In this document: positions 8,345 through 18,130 of the stretch, one piece after another
Position numbering within the stretch: the first letter of the stretch is position 1
Layout: each line of letters begins with the position of its first letter
DNA from: Anaerolineae bacterium
GTDB taxonomy: Bacteria; Chloroflexota; Anaerolineae; Caldilineales; Caldilineaceae
Length of the DNA: 64,000 nt
NCBI GenBank assembly: GCA_030432295.1
Contig: JAUIHI010000016.1
Coordinates: 62,001 to 126,000, forward strand
Reading direction: 5' to 3'
Made by a program: the position numbers and the translations under genes
Notes under the pieces: generated by a model
Database searches by the model: none
The model's input: only the letters and a program-made list of their open reading frames with translations
What the model was told of the DNA's origin: nothing

Positions 8345-8394
8345 CTGGCTCTTGGCTTCGCCCCGCATCCGGCATACGCTTCCACCCCCGCACT

Positions 8395-8423
8395 TTGCCC
8401 CATCCCCTCGAAACGAGTACAAT
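8395..8423 (+). promoter_or_regulatory. Candidate sigma-70-type promoter TTGCCC-N17-TACAAT
   Basis: TTGCCC at 8395-8400, a 17-base spacer and TACAAT at 8418-8423. The same pair with the same spacing occurs at 10331-10359 before the hydroxyacid dehydrogenase gene, which supports both. It would give a leader of about 170 bases for the PLP enzyme gene. Confidence 0.45.
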
Positions 8424-8596
8424 GGCTCCAGGCCCGCAGCGGAGACGGGTTGGACACGGACACCTCCTTTCTTGGTTTTGCTCATCTCTCTCGTCCACCT
8501 CCGCGCTTGTCTCCGCCGAGGGCCATTCTGCCCACTCCTCTACTCCCCAAGCAACGCCATCGCTGCACCATCTCTTTCACCACAAGGAGCACATTC

Positions 8597-10186
8597 GTGG
8601 AAGCCAACGATCCGCTGGAAAATTTGTCCGTTCTCCGCTATCTGAAAAACGCCGACGCCGACGCCGAAGCCGATGCTTCAGGCGACGACCGCAGCATCTA
8701 TCGGGCCATCGGCGTGGAGCCGATCATCAACTGCCGGGGCACTTTTACGATCATCGGTGGCTCGGTTGAGCGACCGGAAACACTGGCCGCCTACAAAGAA
8801 GCCTCCCGCCATTTTGTCCAGTACGACGAACTGGCCGAGGGGGTGGGGCGACGGCTGGCCGAAGTCACCGGCGCCGAGTGGGGAATGGTCTCCGACGGCT
8901 GCGCGGCCGGGCTGAAGCACGTGACCGCGGCCTGTGTCACCGGCGGCAACCCGGAAAAGCTCATCCGCATCCCCGACCTGACCGGCTTCGAGAAGACCCA
9001 AGTCATCGTTCCCGGCTACGCCCGCAACGCCTATGACCACGCCCTGCGCAACATCGGCGTGGAACTGGTGACGGTGGAGAGCCTGGCAGAACTGATCGCG
9101 GCCATCAATTCCAAGACGGCGCTGATCTATACAGTCACAGGCTGGCGGGCAGAACGGGGCAACGCCCTTTCGCTGGAAGCGATTGTGGCCGCGGCCCGGC
9201 CCGCGGGTGTGCCTGTGCTGGTGGACGCGGCTGCCGAAAACCTCACCATTCCCTGCGTCCATCTGGAGGCGGGCGCGGATGTGGTGGTCTACAGTGGTGG
9301 CAAGGCCATCTGCGGTCCCCAGGGCGCGGGGCTGGTGCTGGGCCGCAAGGATATTCTGATGGCCGCTTGGCAGGCCAGCGCGCCCCATCACGGCCCTGGC
9401 CGGGACAACAAAGTGGGCCGGGAGGAGATGCTGGGGCTGGTGGCCGCGGTAGAAGCCTGGACGCTCCGGGACCACGACGCGGAGTGGCAGGTCTGGCTGG
9501 ATCGACTGACGCTCATCGCCCAGCGGGCCGAGCAGGTGGCCGGGGTGGAGACGGCAGTCGAGCAGCCCACCGGTCTCAACAACCGCGCGCCCACACTTGT
9601 GATTAGCTGGGACCCCGCGACCCTCCACATCACCGGCGAGGAGGTGGCCGAGGATTTCGCCCGCAGTAAGCCCCGCATCGCTGTCGGAAACGGGGACAGC
9701 GCAGACCGGGCCGCCATCCGCATCACCCCCAGCCAGATGCAGCCCGGCAACGCGGAGGTAGTGGCCGAGCGCATCCACCGCATTCTCAGCGAAGTTCGCA
9801 ACCCCCAGCCCTCCCAAATGGAACCGGCAACAGTGGACATCAGCGGCCACTGGGCGCTGACGATGGAATACTTCACCAGCACCAGCCAGCACCAGCTCTA
9901 TCTTCAGCAGGAGGGCAATTGGATCAGCGGAACCCACCACAGCGAATTTTCCCGGCAGGAGATCGCCGGGACAGTGGAGGGGGAGCGGGTCAAACTGCGC
10001 AGCCAGGCCAGCCTGCCGGGGGATAACATTCCCTTCCTCTTCTCTGGTCAGGTGGAGGGCGACAGCATTTCCGGCTCTGTCTTTCTGGGCGAGTACTTAA
10101 CCGCACGTTTCACCGCCAAACGGGCGGTCTACTCCGGCGTGCGCAAACCGGTGTCCATTCCCGGTGGGCCGCCGTTGGCAACGTAG
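8597..10186 (+). CDS. SelA-like PLP-dependent enzyme with extra C-terminal beta domain
   Basis: GTG at 8597 has AAGGAG six bases upstream; the longer in-frame extension is Pro-rich and unlike the family. The 529-residue protein has the SelA/D-glucosaminate-6-phosphate ammonia-lyase-like aminotransferase fold. The cofactor aspartate is in VLVDAAAE (Asp210) and the Schiff-base lysine in VVVYSGGKAICGPQGAG (Lys236). Residues 18-30 are an Ala/Asp-rich low-complexity stretch. Family proteins usually end near residue 400. Here about 110 further residues (from VDISGHWALTMEYF) form a beta-rich domain with repeated G-x-W-x-L/G-x-I-x-G pattern, absent from SelA itself. A selenocysteine role is unlikely; deamination or elimination on an amino-sugar acid fits the neighbours better. 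Confidence 0.8.
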   Translation: MEANDPLENLSVLRYLKNADADAEADASGDDRSIYRAIGVEPIINCRGTFTIIGGSVERPETLAAYKEASRHFVQYDELAEGVGRRLAEVTGAEWGMVSDGCAAGLKHVTAACVTGGNPEKLIRIPDLTGFEKTQVIVPGYARNAYDHALRNIGVELVTVESLAELIAAINSKTALIYTVTGWRAERGNALSLEAIVAAARPAGVPVLVDAAAENLTIPCVHLEAGADVVVYSGGKAICGPQGAGLVLGRKDILMAAWQASAPHHGPGRDNKVGREEMLGLVAAVEAWTLRDHDAEWQVWLDRLTLIAQRAEQVAGVETAVEQPTGLNNRAPTLVISWDPATLHITGEEVAEDFARSKPRIAVGNGDSADRAAIRITPSQMQPGNAEVVAERIHRILSEVRNPQPSQMEPATVDISGHWALTMEYFTSTSQHQLYLQQEGNWISGTHHSEFSRQEIAGTVEGERVKLRSQASLPGDNIPFLFSGQVEGDSISGSVFLGEYLTARFTAKRAVYSGVRKPVSIPGGPPLAT

Positions 10187-10221
10187 ACGAAGGGATATCC
10201 GCAACCGGGGCCGTATGCCAT

Positions 10222-10280
10222 GACCGCCCGGCTAAAGACGCCGGGCTATCGAGCGACGCCCCCTAAAGGGGGCTTACGTC
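10222..10280 (+). repeat. Paired-hairpin element (CCGGCTAAAGACGCCGG ... GACGCCCCCTAAAGGGGGC)
   Basis: Two adjacent stem-loops are joined by GCTATCGAGCGACGCC. Copies with the same linker are at 44275-44340 (same strand) and 44360-44413 (reverse strand). It occupies the space after the PLP enzyme gene and may act as a terminator, but the shared linker marks it as a dispersed repeat. Confidence 0.7.
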
Positions 10281-10330
10281 GTCGAACGTTCCGCAACTGG
10301 ACCCGGAATGGTCGTCATCTCCCCCTCGCC

Positions 10331-10359
10331 TTGCCCCTTTGCTGGGGAATCGGTACAAT
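10331..10359 (+). promoter_or_regulatory. Candidate promoter TTGCCC-N17-TACAAT
   Basis: TTGCCC at 10331-10336 and TACAAT at 10354-10359 with a 17-base spacer, about 59 bases before the next start codon. It is identical in both hexamers and spacing to the site at 8395-8423. Confidence 0.5.
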
Positions 10360-10417
10360 AGCGCCCAGAATGACCGCATAATCTCATCATCCCATAATTT
10401 CACCCCAGGAAAATCAA

Positions 10418-11392
10418 ATGAAACTGACCCACGTCTGGTACGAAATTCCAATGCTCACCGATGCGCCTTCCCTGCTGCCTGCGGATGTGGTGCAACTGAA
10501 ACCCATCCCCGGCCAGCTGCCGTTGGAAAGCGCGCAGGCGGCCCAAGTCATCTTCGCCGGGGCGACTATCCCTTATACTGGCGAAGTCTTCGACAGTCTG
10601 CCCAACCTGCGGATGATTGTGCGCACGGGCATCGGTGTCGACAATGTGGACGCCAACGCGGCTGCGGAGCGGGGCGTCGTCTTCTGCAACACCCCGGACG
10701 GCCCCACCGAATCCACCGCCGAGCACGCGGTGGCCCTGCTGATGGCTATGGCCAAGCGGGTCATCCCCGGCCACGTGGGCATGGCTGCCGGTGGCTGGCC
10801 CCCCCGCAGCGCGCTGATGGGCACGGAGATTCAGGGCAAAACGCTGGGGTTGGTCGGGCTGGGACGGATTGGCCGTCGGGTGGCGCAGATTTGCGGCGCA
10901 GGGCTGGGGATGCGGGTCGTCGGTTCGGACCCTTTCGTCGCCGCCGAGGCCGCGGCCCAGATGGGCGTGGAACTGCTCAGCCAGGACGAGGTGATCGCCC
11001 AGGCCGACTTTCTCAGCCTCCACGCGCCCAGCATCCCCGCCACCTACCGGATGATCAACCGGGAGTCCATCGCCCGTATGAAGACCGGGGCCTATCTGAT
11101 CAATGTGGCCCGCGGCCCGCTGGTAGATATGGACGCTGTGATCGAGGCCCTGGACAGCGGTAAGCTGGCCGGTGCGGGGTTGGATGTCTTCGACGAGGAG
11201 CCGCCCGTGGCCGACTACCCCATCCGCTTTCATCCCAAAGCCGTGCTCACCCCCCACAGCGCTTCCACCACCGGCGATGGCCGGGCACGCATCGAGCGCA
11301 TGGCCGTGGCCCGGGTGCTGGAATTCTTCAACGGGGAGCGCCCGAAGGATGTGGTCAATCCGCAGGTCTATGAGGTTGGGCTGCGGGGGTAG
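10418..11392 (+). CDS. D-isomer-specific 2-hydroxyacid dehydrogenase (SerA/GhrB-like)
   Basis: The 324-residue protein starts MKLTHVWYEIPMLTDAPSLL. It has the substrate domain, then the NAD-binding motif GLVGLGRIGRRVA (about 145-157), then the catalytic Arg-Glu-His set in INVARGPLVD (Arg232), DVFDEEPP (Glu260/261) and LTPHSA (His280). The SerA regulatory ACT domain is absent, so it is more likely a glyoxylate/hydroxypyruvate or other 2-keto-acid reductase than biosynthetic 3-phosphoglycerate dehydrogenase. It closes the plus-strand catabolic stretch, has its own candidate promoter and is followed by palindromic repeats. Substrate is unknown. Confidence 0.88.
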   Translation: MKLTHVWYEIPMLTDAPSLLPADVVQLKPIPGQLPLESAQAAQVIFAGATIPYTGEVFDSLPNLRMIVRTGIGVDNVDANAAAERGVVFCNTPDGPTESTAEHAVALLMAMAKRVIPGHVGMAAGGWPPRSALMGTEIQGKTLGLVGLGRIGRRVAQICGAGLGMRVVGSDPFVAAEAAAQMGVELLSQDEVIAQADFLSLHAPSIPATYRMINRESIARMKTGAYLINVARGPLVDMDAVIEALDSGKLAGAGLDVFDEEPPVADYPIRFHPKAVLTPHSASTTGDGRARIERMAVARVLEFFNGERPKDVVNPQVYEVGLRG

Positions 11393-11445
11393 CGGCTGGA
11401 AAGTTGTGGAAATTTGTAGTGAACAGACTGATGACAAAAAATACT

Positions 11446-11515
11446 GGACGCAGATAAACGCTGAAAACGCAGATTTTTTCTCTGAATCAGCGTCTATCCG
11501 CGTGAATCAGCGTCC
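11446..11515. repeat. Imperfect palindrome, ACGCAGATAAACGCTGA family
   Basis: GGACGCAGATAAACGCTGAA on the left faces AATCAGCGTCTATCCGCGTG and CAGCGTCC on the right. It is related to the perfect repeat at 6906-6976 and to 47864-47930. Confidence 0.8.
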
Positions 11516-11581
11516 CATTTTCTATTTCACCATCTTTCTGATCAGTACAAAAGTTGTGAAAATTCATTCGGCGCTTGCTGC

Positions 11582-11632
11582 GTGAAATGAAAGAGGTGAG
11601 ATCGTTCAACGATCTCACCTCTTTCATTTCAC
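11582..11632. terminator. 25-bp perfect hairpin between convergent genes
   Basis: Arm 11582-11606 is exactly complementary to 11608-11632 around a single base; the stem contains AGAGGTGAGATCGTT. It lies between the ends of the 2-hydroxyacid dehydrogenase and the radical SAM gene and could stop transcription from both sides. Confidence 0.6.
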
Positions 11633-11695
11633 ACGGAATTCTTCGACAAAGGGGGAGGAAAAGTATCTCCTGGCATACACTGCCTTCCCCTTTCG

Positions 11696-13804
<2,109 letters not shown>

Positions 13805-13968
13805 GGAAAATCATTCCTTCTATCGGTAGGGCAGTGGGGGGATGAGATGCGGGGAATGATCAGCATATCCCCATTCATCCACTCGTCCACAACCATTGAT
13901 GGCTTCACGTATCGTACGGGCCTGGTCATTATAACACCATTCGACTTGCCTGCCTGAATCGGCCAGAT

Positions 13969-13997
13969 TTGACATTCTGACCAGTCGAGGCTATACT
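13969..13997 (+). promoter_or_regulatory. Promoter of the tRNA-Glu gene
   Basis: TTGACA at 13969-13974, a 17-base spacer and TATACT at 13992-13997, ending 31 bases before the tRNA. This is an almost consensus housekeeping promoter. Confidence 0.8.
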
Positions 13998-14028
13998 TAC
14001 CCCCTGTCCTGCGCGTAGTATTTGTTGT

Positions 14029-14104
14029 GCCCCGTTCGTCTAGTGGCCCAGGACACGGCCCTCTCAAGGCTGAAACACCGGTTCGAGTCCGGTACGGGGT
14101 ACCA
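14029..14104 (+). tRNA. tRNA-Glu (CTC anticodon)
   Basis: The 76-base gene folds into a full cloverleaf. The acceptor stem pairs GCCCCGT with ACGGGGT, the anticodon stem-loop is CGGCC-CTCTCAA-GGCTG with anticodon CTC, and the T arm is CCGG-TTCGAGT-CCGG. The 3' CCA is encoded (14102-14104). CTC reads GAG glutamate codons. A near-consensus promoter precedes it and a strong hairpin with T tract follows it. Confidence 0.95.
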
Positions 14105-14106
14105 CT

Positions 14107-14147
14107 AAAAATGCCGTCGAGACGATTCGTCTCGACGGCATTTTTTT
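14107..14147. terminator. Strong bidirectional terminator
   Basis: AAAAATGCCGTCGAGACGA at 14107-14125 is complementary to 14127-14145, followed by T residues. It ends tRNA-Glu transcription and, read from the other side, the minus-strand operon ending at 14171. Confidence 0.85.
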
Positions 14148-14170
14148 GTCTTTTGCCTTCCCCTTTAGCC

Positions 14171-16036
14171 TTATCCAAACAGCTTCCCATCCTCCGAGCG
14201 CATATAGAGCACAGGCAAGGCCCACCAGGGCGCGGCCAGACCGACTGCGTTCTGCACGGATTTGCGCGCCTCCACCACCGCGACGTCCACCGGCCAGCGG
14301 TCAGCCAGGGCGCGGTAGAAACCACCCGCAAAGGCAATGGCCGCGCTGTCGGGCACATCGGCCTGCATCCCCAGGGCTGCGGGCAGGCTGCTGCGTACCA
14401 GCGCGTGGGCCACACCCCCCGCGCCCCTTCCTGTCTGGCAGGCGTTGAAAAGACCGAAGCGGATGTTCAGCCCGTCGAACAAAATCGACAATTCTTCTGT
14501 GTTGACCCAATCGGCTTCCACAACCCCGCCCCGATCTCTGGCAAAGGCCAGCGTGCCCAGCCGGGTCGTCTCGTCGTATTCGCCGTGGCCCACAAAGTGG
14601 AGCAGATGGGGCTGCACCCGGCGCAGACGATCCTGCAACCCATCCCGGCTGACGGCTGTGCCTTCCAGCCAATGCAGTTGCACTCGACCTGTGGCCTGCA
14701 ACTCGCCCAGCGCATCTTCCAAACTGGCCCGCTCCCGATTGCTCTCCAGCGGCTCCAGCCCGATTTCAGCGGACGGTCCCAGCACCACCAGCAGACGCAG
14801 GGGACCGTTCACCCGCAGCGCGTCGGTCTTTCGTTCGGCGTTGACGTAGCGTACCAGCGGCGTTTGCAGACGCAGACCGGGCCGTCGTTCGCCGATTTTG
14901 GCCGCCTCCCAGGGGATGGCCGCGGCCTCTTCGTCGCGTAAAAAGAGACGCAGCCGCAGCCCTTCCCCCGCGTTCTGCGCGGTAGCCAGGGCCGCGGCCC
15001 AGCGTTCGGCCACCCGCCCCGGCAGCAGGCGATAGCCGATCTCCTCGTCGATGCCCGCCAGCGAATCGATACCGTCCAGCCGGGGCGTGGGACCCTCCAA
15101 CCGGGCCACGGCCTCTTCGCTCTCCCCTTCGCTGGAGCGCAACACCCGGGCTTCGATCCACCCCCCCGCGCTGGCAAGCTCCAAGTCGAAGTTGCGGTAG
15201 TTTTTGAAGGGGGATTGGGCTTGCGACGGTGCGGGCCTGACAATTGGTAACGTCGCTACGGGCGTGCCTACCAGTTCCAGCCGCTCGGCCAGGGCTTGGA
15301 CAACGGCCAGGGGCGACGCGTCCAGAATTGTGATATTGCGATCTCGCCAGATATCGGCATCCCCAACGGGCAGGGGAGCGGCGGGCGCGGCGTAGGCCAT
15401 GGGCGCAAAGCGGCCCAGATTGCGCAGGACGTCGCGCCAGAGAAAGAGAAAGTCCGGGCTGGCGAAGTCGAAGCCGAGAAAGAGGGTTGTGCCGCGTAGC
15501 GCGTTTTCCACCATCCGGGTCACGTCCCGTTTGTTCGAGGCCTTATCGTAGAGATCGTCTTCGCTGAGGGTGAGGCTTTGGGGTTGGCGCAGATCGCCGT
15601 AGATTTTGACCAGCACAGGCTGATCACGGCGCAAGAGACCGGCGTCGAAATCGGTGACGACCGGCTGGACTGGTCGCCCAGCCTGCTGGAAGGCCCTTTC
15701 CAAGAAACTGTCAAAGCGGGTGGTGATAAACGTTTCCACCGGTAGACGGGCCAAGAGGTTGTCAAAGGGTTGGGGCGATTGGGTGCTTTCCAGACGGTCT
15801 TTGAGGAATTGGACCACATCCCGCGTGCGCTGGCGACCGGCCCGCTGGACCACAGATGATAACGCCAGCGGCGCATCGCTCGCCACAGACTGCCCAAAAC
15901 GGGCGGCCAGCCCTTTAGCCAGCTCCTCCTGGCTGGGTACGCCGGTTGTCTCCGCGGGCAGGTCGCTGCCGACAAAGAGTGTCAGCCGCCCGCGCTGGGC
16001 TTCGTCGAGCAGAAGATTTAAGGTCGTCTCATCCAT
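14171..16036 (-). CDS. SIR2-like domain fused to a CHAT caspase-like protease
   Basis: The 621-residue protein starts MDETTLNLLLDEAQRGRLTL. Residues 1-250 form a SIR2-like domain (TLFVGSDLP, FITTRFDSFLE, LVKIYGDLRQPQS, LFLGFDFASPDF). The usual catalytic Asn of TTNxD is Arg107 and the usual His of K-x-HG is Tyr146, so NAD hydrolysis is not expected. Residues about 290-420 are the beta-rich region often preceding CHAT domains. The CHAT protease follows, with its dyad visible as His484 (HFVGHGEYD) and Cys533 (FNACQTGRG). It is the last gene of a five-gene operon, starting two bases after the previous stop. It has no signal peptide, so it should act in the cytoplasm, probably as a proteolytic effector. 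Substrate is unknown. Confidence 0.87.
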   Translation of the reverse strand: MDETTLNLLLDEAQRGRLTLFVGSDLPAETTGVPSQEELAKGLAARFGQSVASDAPLALSSVVQRAGRQRTRDVVQFLKDRLESTQSPQPFDNLLARLPVETFITTRFDSFLERAFQQAGRPVQPVVTDFDAGLLRRDQPVLVKIYGDLRQPQSLTLSEDDLYDKASNKRDVTRMVENALRGTTLFLGFDFASPDFLFLWRDVLRNLGRFAPMAYAAPAAPLPVGDADIWRDRNITILDASPLAVVQALAERLELVGTPVATLPIVRPAPSQAQSPFKNYRNFDLELASAGGWIEARVLRSSEGESEEAVARLEGPTPRLDGIDSLAGIDEEIGYRLLPGRVAERWAAALATAQNAGEGLRLRLFLRDEEAAAIPWEAAKIGERRPGLRLQTPLVRYVNAERKTDALRVNGPLRLLVVLGPSAEIGLEPLESNRERASLEDALGELQATGRVQLHWLEGTAVSRDGLQDRLRRVQPHLLHFVGHGEYDETTRLGTLAFARDRGGVVEADWVNTEELSILFDGLNIRFGLFNACQTGRGAGGVAHALVRSSLPAALGMQADVPDSAAIAFAGGFYRALADRWPVDVAVVEARKSVQNAVGLAAPWWALPVLYMRSEDGKLFG

Positions 16037-16038
16037 TT

Positions 16039-18129
16039 TCAACACTCCACTTGCATTGTAATGGTTCGTTTTTGCCCGGCGGCATACCACAACTCAAAAA
16101 TCACAAATGTCTCCCCGGCCCGACAGGATCGGCCCAAGCCGATCTGTTTGGAGCCGTTCTGCCCCACAATCAGCGTCAGTGGTGTGGTGGCAAACCTATC
16201 CGTCTGGGCCACAGTGCCGGTGAGGAAACAGTTGGATGTCCAGCCTATCTCCACCAGATCGTCGCCGATCTTGCGCACACTGAGTTTGATCTCGGCCTGA
16301 GTTGCACAGGCGGGCGCGGGCGGCAGCAGAGGCGGAACCCAAAGCTCCTGACCTGTATAGATGACATCCGCCGAAATCAGACAGTTGACCTGGACAATCT
16401 GGGCGACTGTCGTGCCTCTGGCCCGCGCAATATCGGCCAGCCGTTCCCCGGACACGACTGGATAGGCTATCCATCCGGTCGGTTGGGAGAGGAAGCACGG
16501 CGTCGGGGTAAATGTGGGCGTTGCGCTGGGCGTTAGGGTCGGTGTGGCGGTCGTCGAAACTGTTGGCGTTGGGGTTGCCGTGGCTGAATTGGTGGGCGGA
16601 TACTCGTTGGGTATGTTCCTGGGACCGAAGGAATTTGTCGGCGTGGGCGTGGGTGTGACCGAACCCCCAGGAGTCGAAGATGCAGTTGGTGAAGTTGTCG
16701 GCGTTGGGGTGCTGGTTGCCGAACGCGCTGGCGTTGGAGTAGATGTGGCCGAGTCTGCCACTGTCGGTGTCGCTGTCGCTGTCGCTATACCACTCGTCAA
16801 CGGGAGGGGCCAACGGGGCAGGCCAGGGGAGTCATCCGCATTGGGCGGCGTCAGGCTGAAGCCGAGGAAACAGCCGGGGTTCAGTTCCAGGACTGCGTAG
16901 TGAAAGGGTTCCTGGTAGGGTTCTGTGGCCTGCAAGCGCATATCCGTGCGCAGGCTGAGCAGCTGATCGTCCAACTCATCCCAGCCCAGCGGAATATCCT
17001 CGTTGTTGGGGTTGTAGGCGGTCAAGCTGATGTCGCTCTGACCGGTTTTCAACACCTGCACGTCCAGGGCGCGCACCCGATAGGGCATCCCCCGAAAATC
17101 AAAGCGGATGAACCCCTGCTGCATATAGACATCCAGAATGCCGTCGCCGTTGCAATCCCGCAGTTCGTAGGGGCGGTCTGGGTCGTCCGGGTGCAACTCC
17201 AGAATCACATCGTCCAGCACCACCGCCAGCGGGGTTCGGCCACTGCTGGTGACTGTCTCGGTATATGTGCCGATGGAGCGGGTATCGGTGATCACATCGG
17301 CCTGGGGCCAGAGAATATCGCCGATCTCCCGTGTGACTGTTCCGTTGCGGGCGTCATTCAGCCAGCCGTCCACAGGCAGATAGCGGATGGGAATCCCCGG
17401 TCCGCCGATGGGCGCTATCCAGTAGGCGACACCCGTAGGCGCGTATTTTTCAATGCTGTTGGCGGCGACTGTCAGGTCGTTAGCGGCCCCGTCCAGTCCG
17501 ATCACCCACTCCAGGGGTGTATTGTGTTCCTTGACCAGCAGCCATTCTGTGCCCGTAGCGGTGATGCGGGCAAACTCCGAATCGATCTCCACCCGGTGTC
17601 CCAGCCGCTCTTCGGTCTGGGCCAGATTGTTGACAAATGTGCCGCCGCTCTGGGCCAGCACGGCCAGGGCAGACTGCTCCGAAATCGCCAACTCCTGCAC
17701 TTGCAGCGCTCCCACCCGCAATACTTCCACAGTGAGAAAGTCGGCAAAACGCAGAATCGCCCGGCCTCGTTCATCCACATTCAACCCATCCCCAACCAGC
17801 AATTGGGTGCTTGCTGGCGCGCTCAACTCCTCCGGGTCTTCCGCTTTGCGCCGCAAGGAAACTCTGTCCCGATCGGCGTCGGCCTGAGCAAAGGAGATTT
17901 CGGGAGATGGGGTTAGGGTGGCGTTTATACTGCTGGTCGCCGCGGCAGTGGCAGGTGGAACCGGGCTGGCAGGAGCCGAATCGTCCGGAGGGCGCAGAAG
18001 AAATGTGCTGCCAACTACCACCATAAACACCACTGCACCCGCCAGCCATACCCAGGCGGAGACCTTTCCCGTGAGCCGAGTCAGAAACCTCTGCAACTGA
18101 TTCGGCTCCGGACCGCCATTGTAGCCCAT
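16039..18129 (-). CDS. Membrane-anchored FecR-like protein with C-terminal LysM
   Basis: The 696-residue protein has one N-terminal membrane helix (VWLAGAVVFMVVVGSTFLL, about 27-45) after a short charged tail, so most of it should be outside the membrane. A FecR-like beta domain follows (about 75-215; LLVGDGLNVDERGRAILRFADF and FARITATGTEWLLVKE). A second shared module has a Ca-loop-like DCNGDGILDV and ends with NPGCFLGFSLTPP. A long Thr/Pro/Ser linker (about 445-540) leads to a LysM domain (about 555-602; GERLADIARARGTTVAQIVQ) that would bind peptidoglycan or other GlcNAc polymers, and a last beta domain of about 90 residues. It is paralogous to the next two upstream genes. The start is one base after the preceding stop. 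Confidence 0.8.
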   Translation of the reverse strand: MGYNGGPEPNQLQRFLTRLTGKVSAWVWLAGAVVFMVVVGSTFLLRPPDDSAPASPVPPATAAATSSINATLTPSPEISFAQADADRDRVSLRRKAEDPEELSAPASTQLLVGDGLNVDERGRAILRFADFLTVEVLRVGALQVQELAISEQSALAVLAQSGGTFVNNLAQTEERLGHRVEIDSEFARITATGTEWLLVKEHNTPLEWVIGLDGAANDLTVAANSIEKYAPTGVAYWIAPIGGPGIPIRYLPVDGWLNDARNGTVTREIGDILWPQADVITDTRSIGTYTETVTSSGRTPLAVVLDDVILELHPDDPDRPYELRDCNGDGILDVYMQQGFIRFDFRGMPYRVRALDVQVLKTGQSDISLTAYNPNNEDIPLGWDELDDQLLSLRTDMRLQATEPYQEPFHYAVLELNPGCFLGFSLTPPNADDSPGLPRWPLPLTSGIATATATPTVADSATSTPTPARSATSTPTPTTSPTASSTPGGSVTPTPTPTNSFGPRNIPNEYPPTNSATATPTPTVSTTATPTLTPSATPTFTPTPCFLSQPTGWIAYPVVSGERLADIARARGTTVAQIVQVNCLISADVIYTGQELWVPPLLPPAPACATQAEIKLSVRKIGDDLVEIGWTSNCFLTGTVAQTDRFATTPLTLIVGQNGSKQIGLGRSCRAGETFVIFELWYAAGQKRTITMQVEC
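16505..16790. repeat. Degenerate GTCGGCGTT/GTGGGCGTG tandem repeats coding a Thr/Pro linker
   Basis: Imperfect 6-9 base units encode the low-complexity Thr/Pro/Ser/Ala linker of the LysM protein on the minus strand and produce spurious Val/Gly frames on the plus strand. A similar tract is at 20185-20600 in the SH3b paralog. Confidence 0.7.
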
Positions 18130-18130
18130 T

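Larger units (their letters stand above)
11393..11695. other. 303-bp gene-free space between convergent genes
   Basis: It contains an imperfect palindrome of the ACGCAGATAAACGCTGA family (11446-11515) and a perfect 25-bp inverted repeat (11582-11632). I see no credible gene. Confidence 0.75.

Noticed and set aside
16514-16900. Val/Gly repeat frames on the plus strand (also 20146-20619)
   Set aside because: They are antisense readings of the Thr/Pro linkers of the FecR-like proteins, with no start signal or family.
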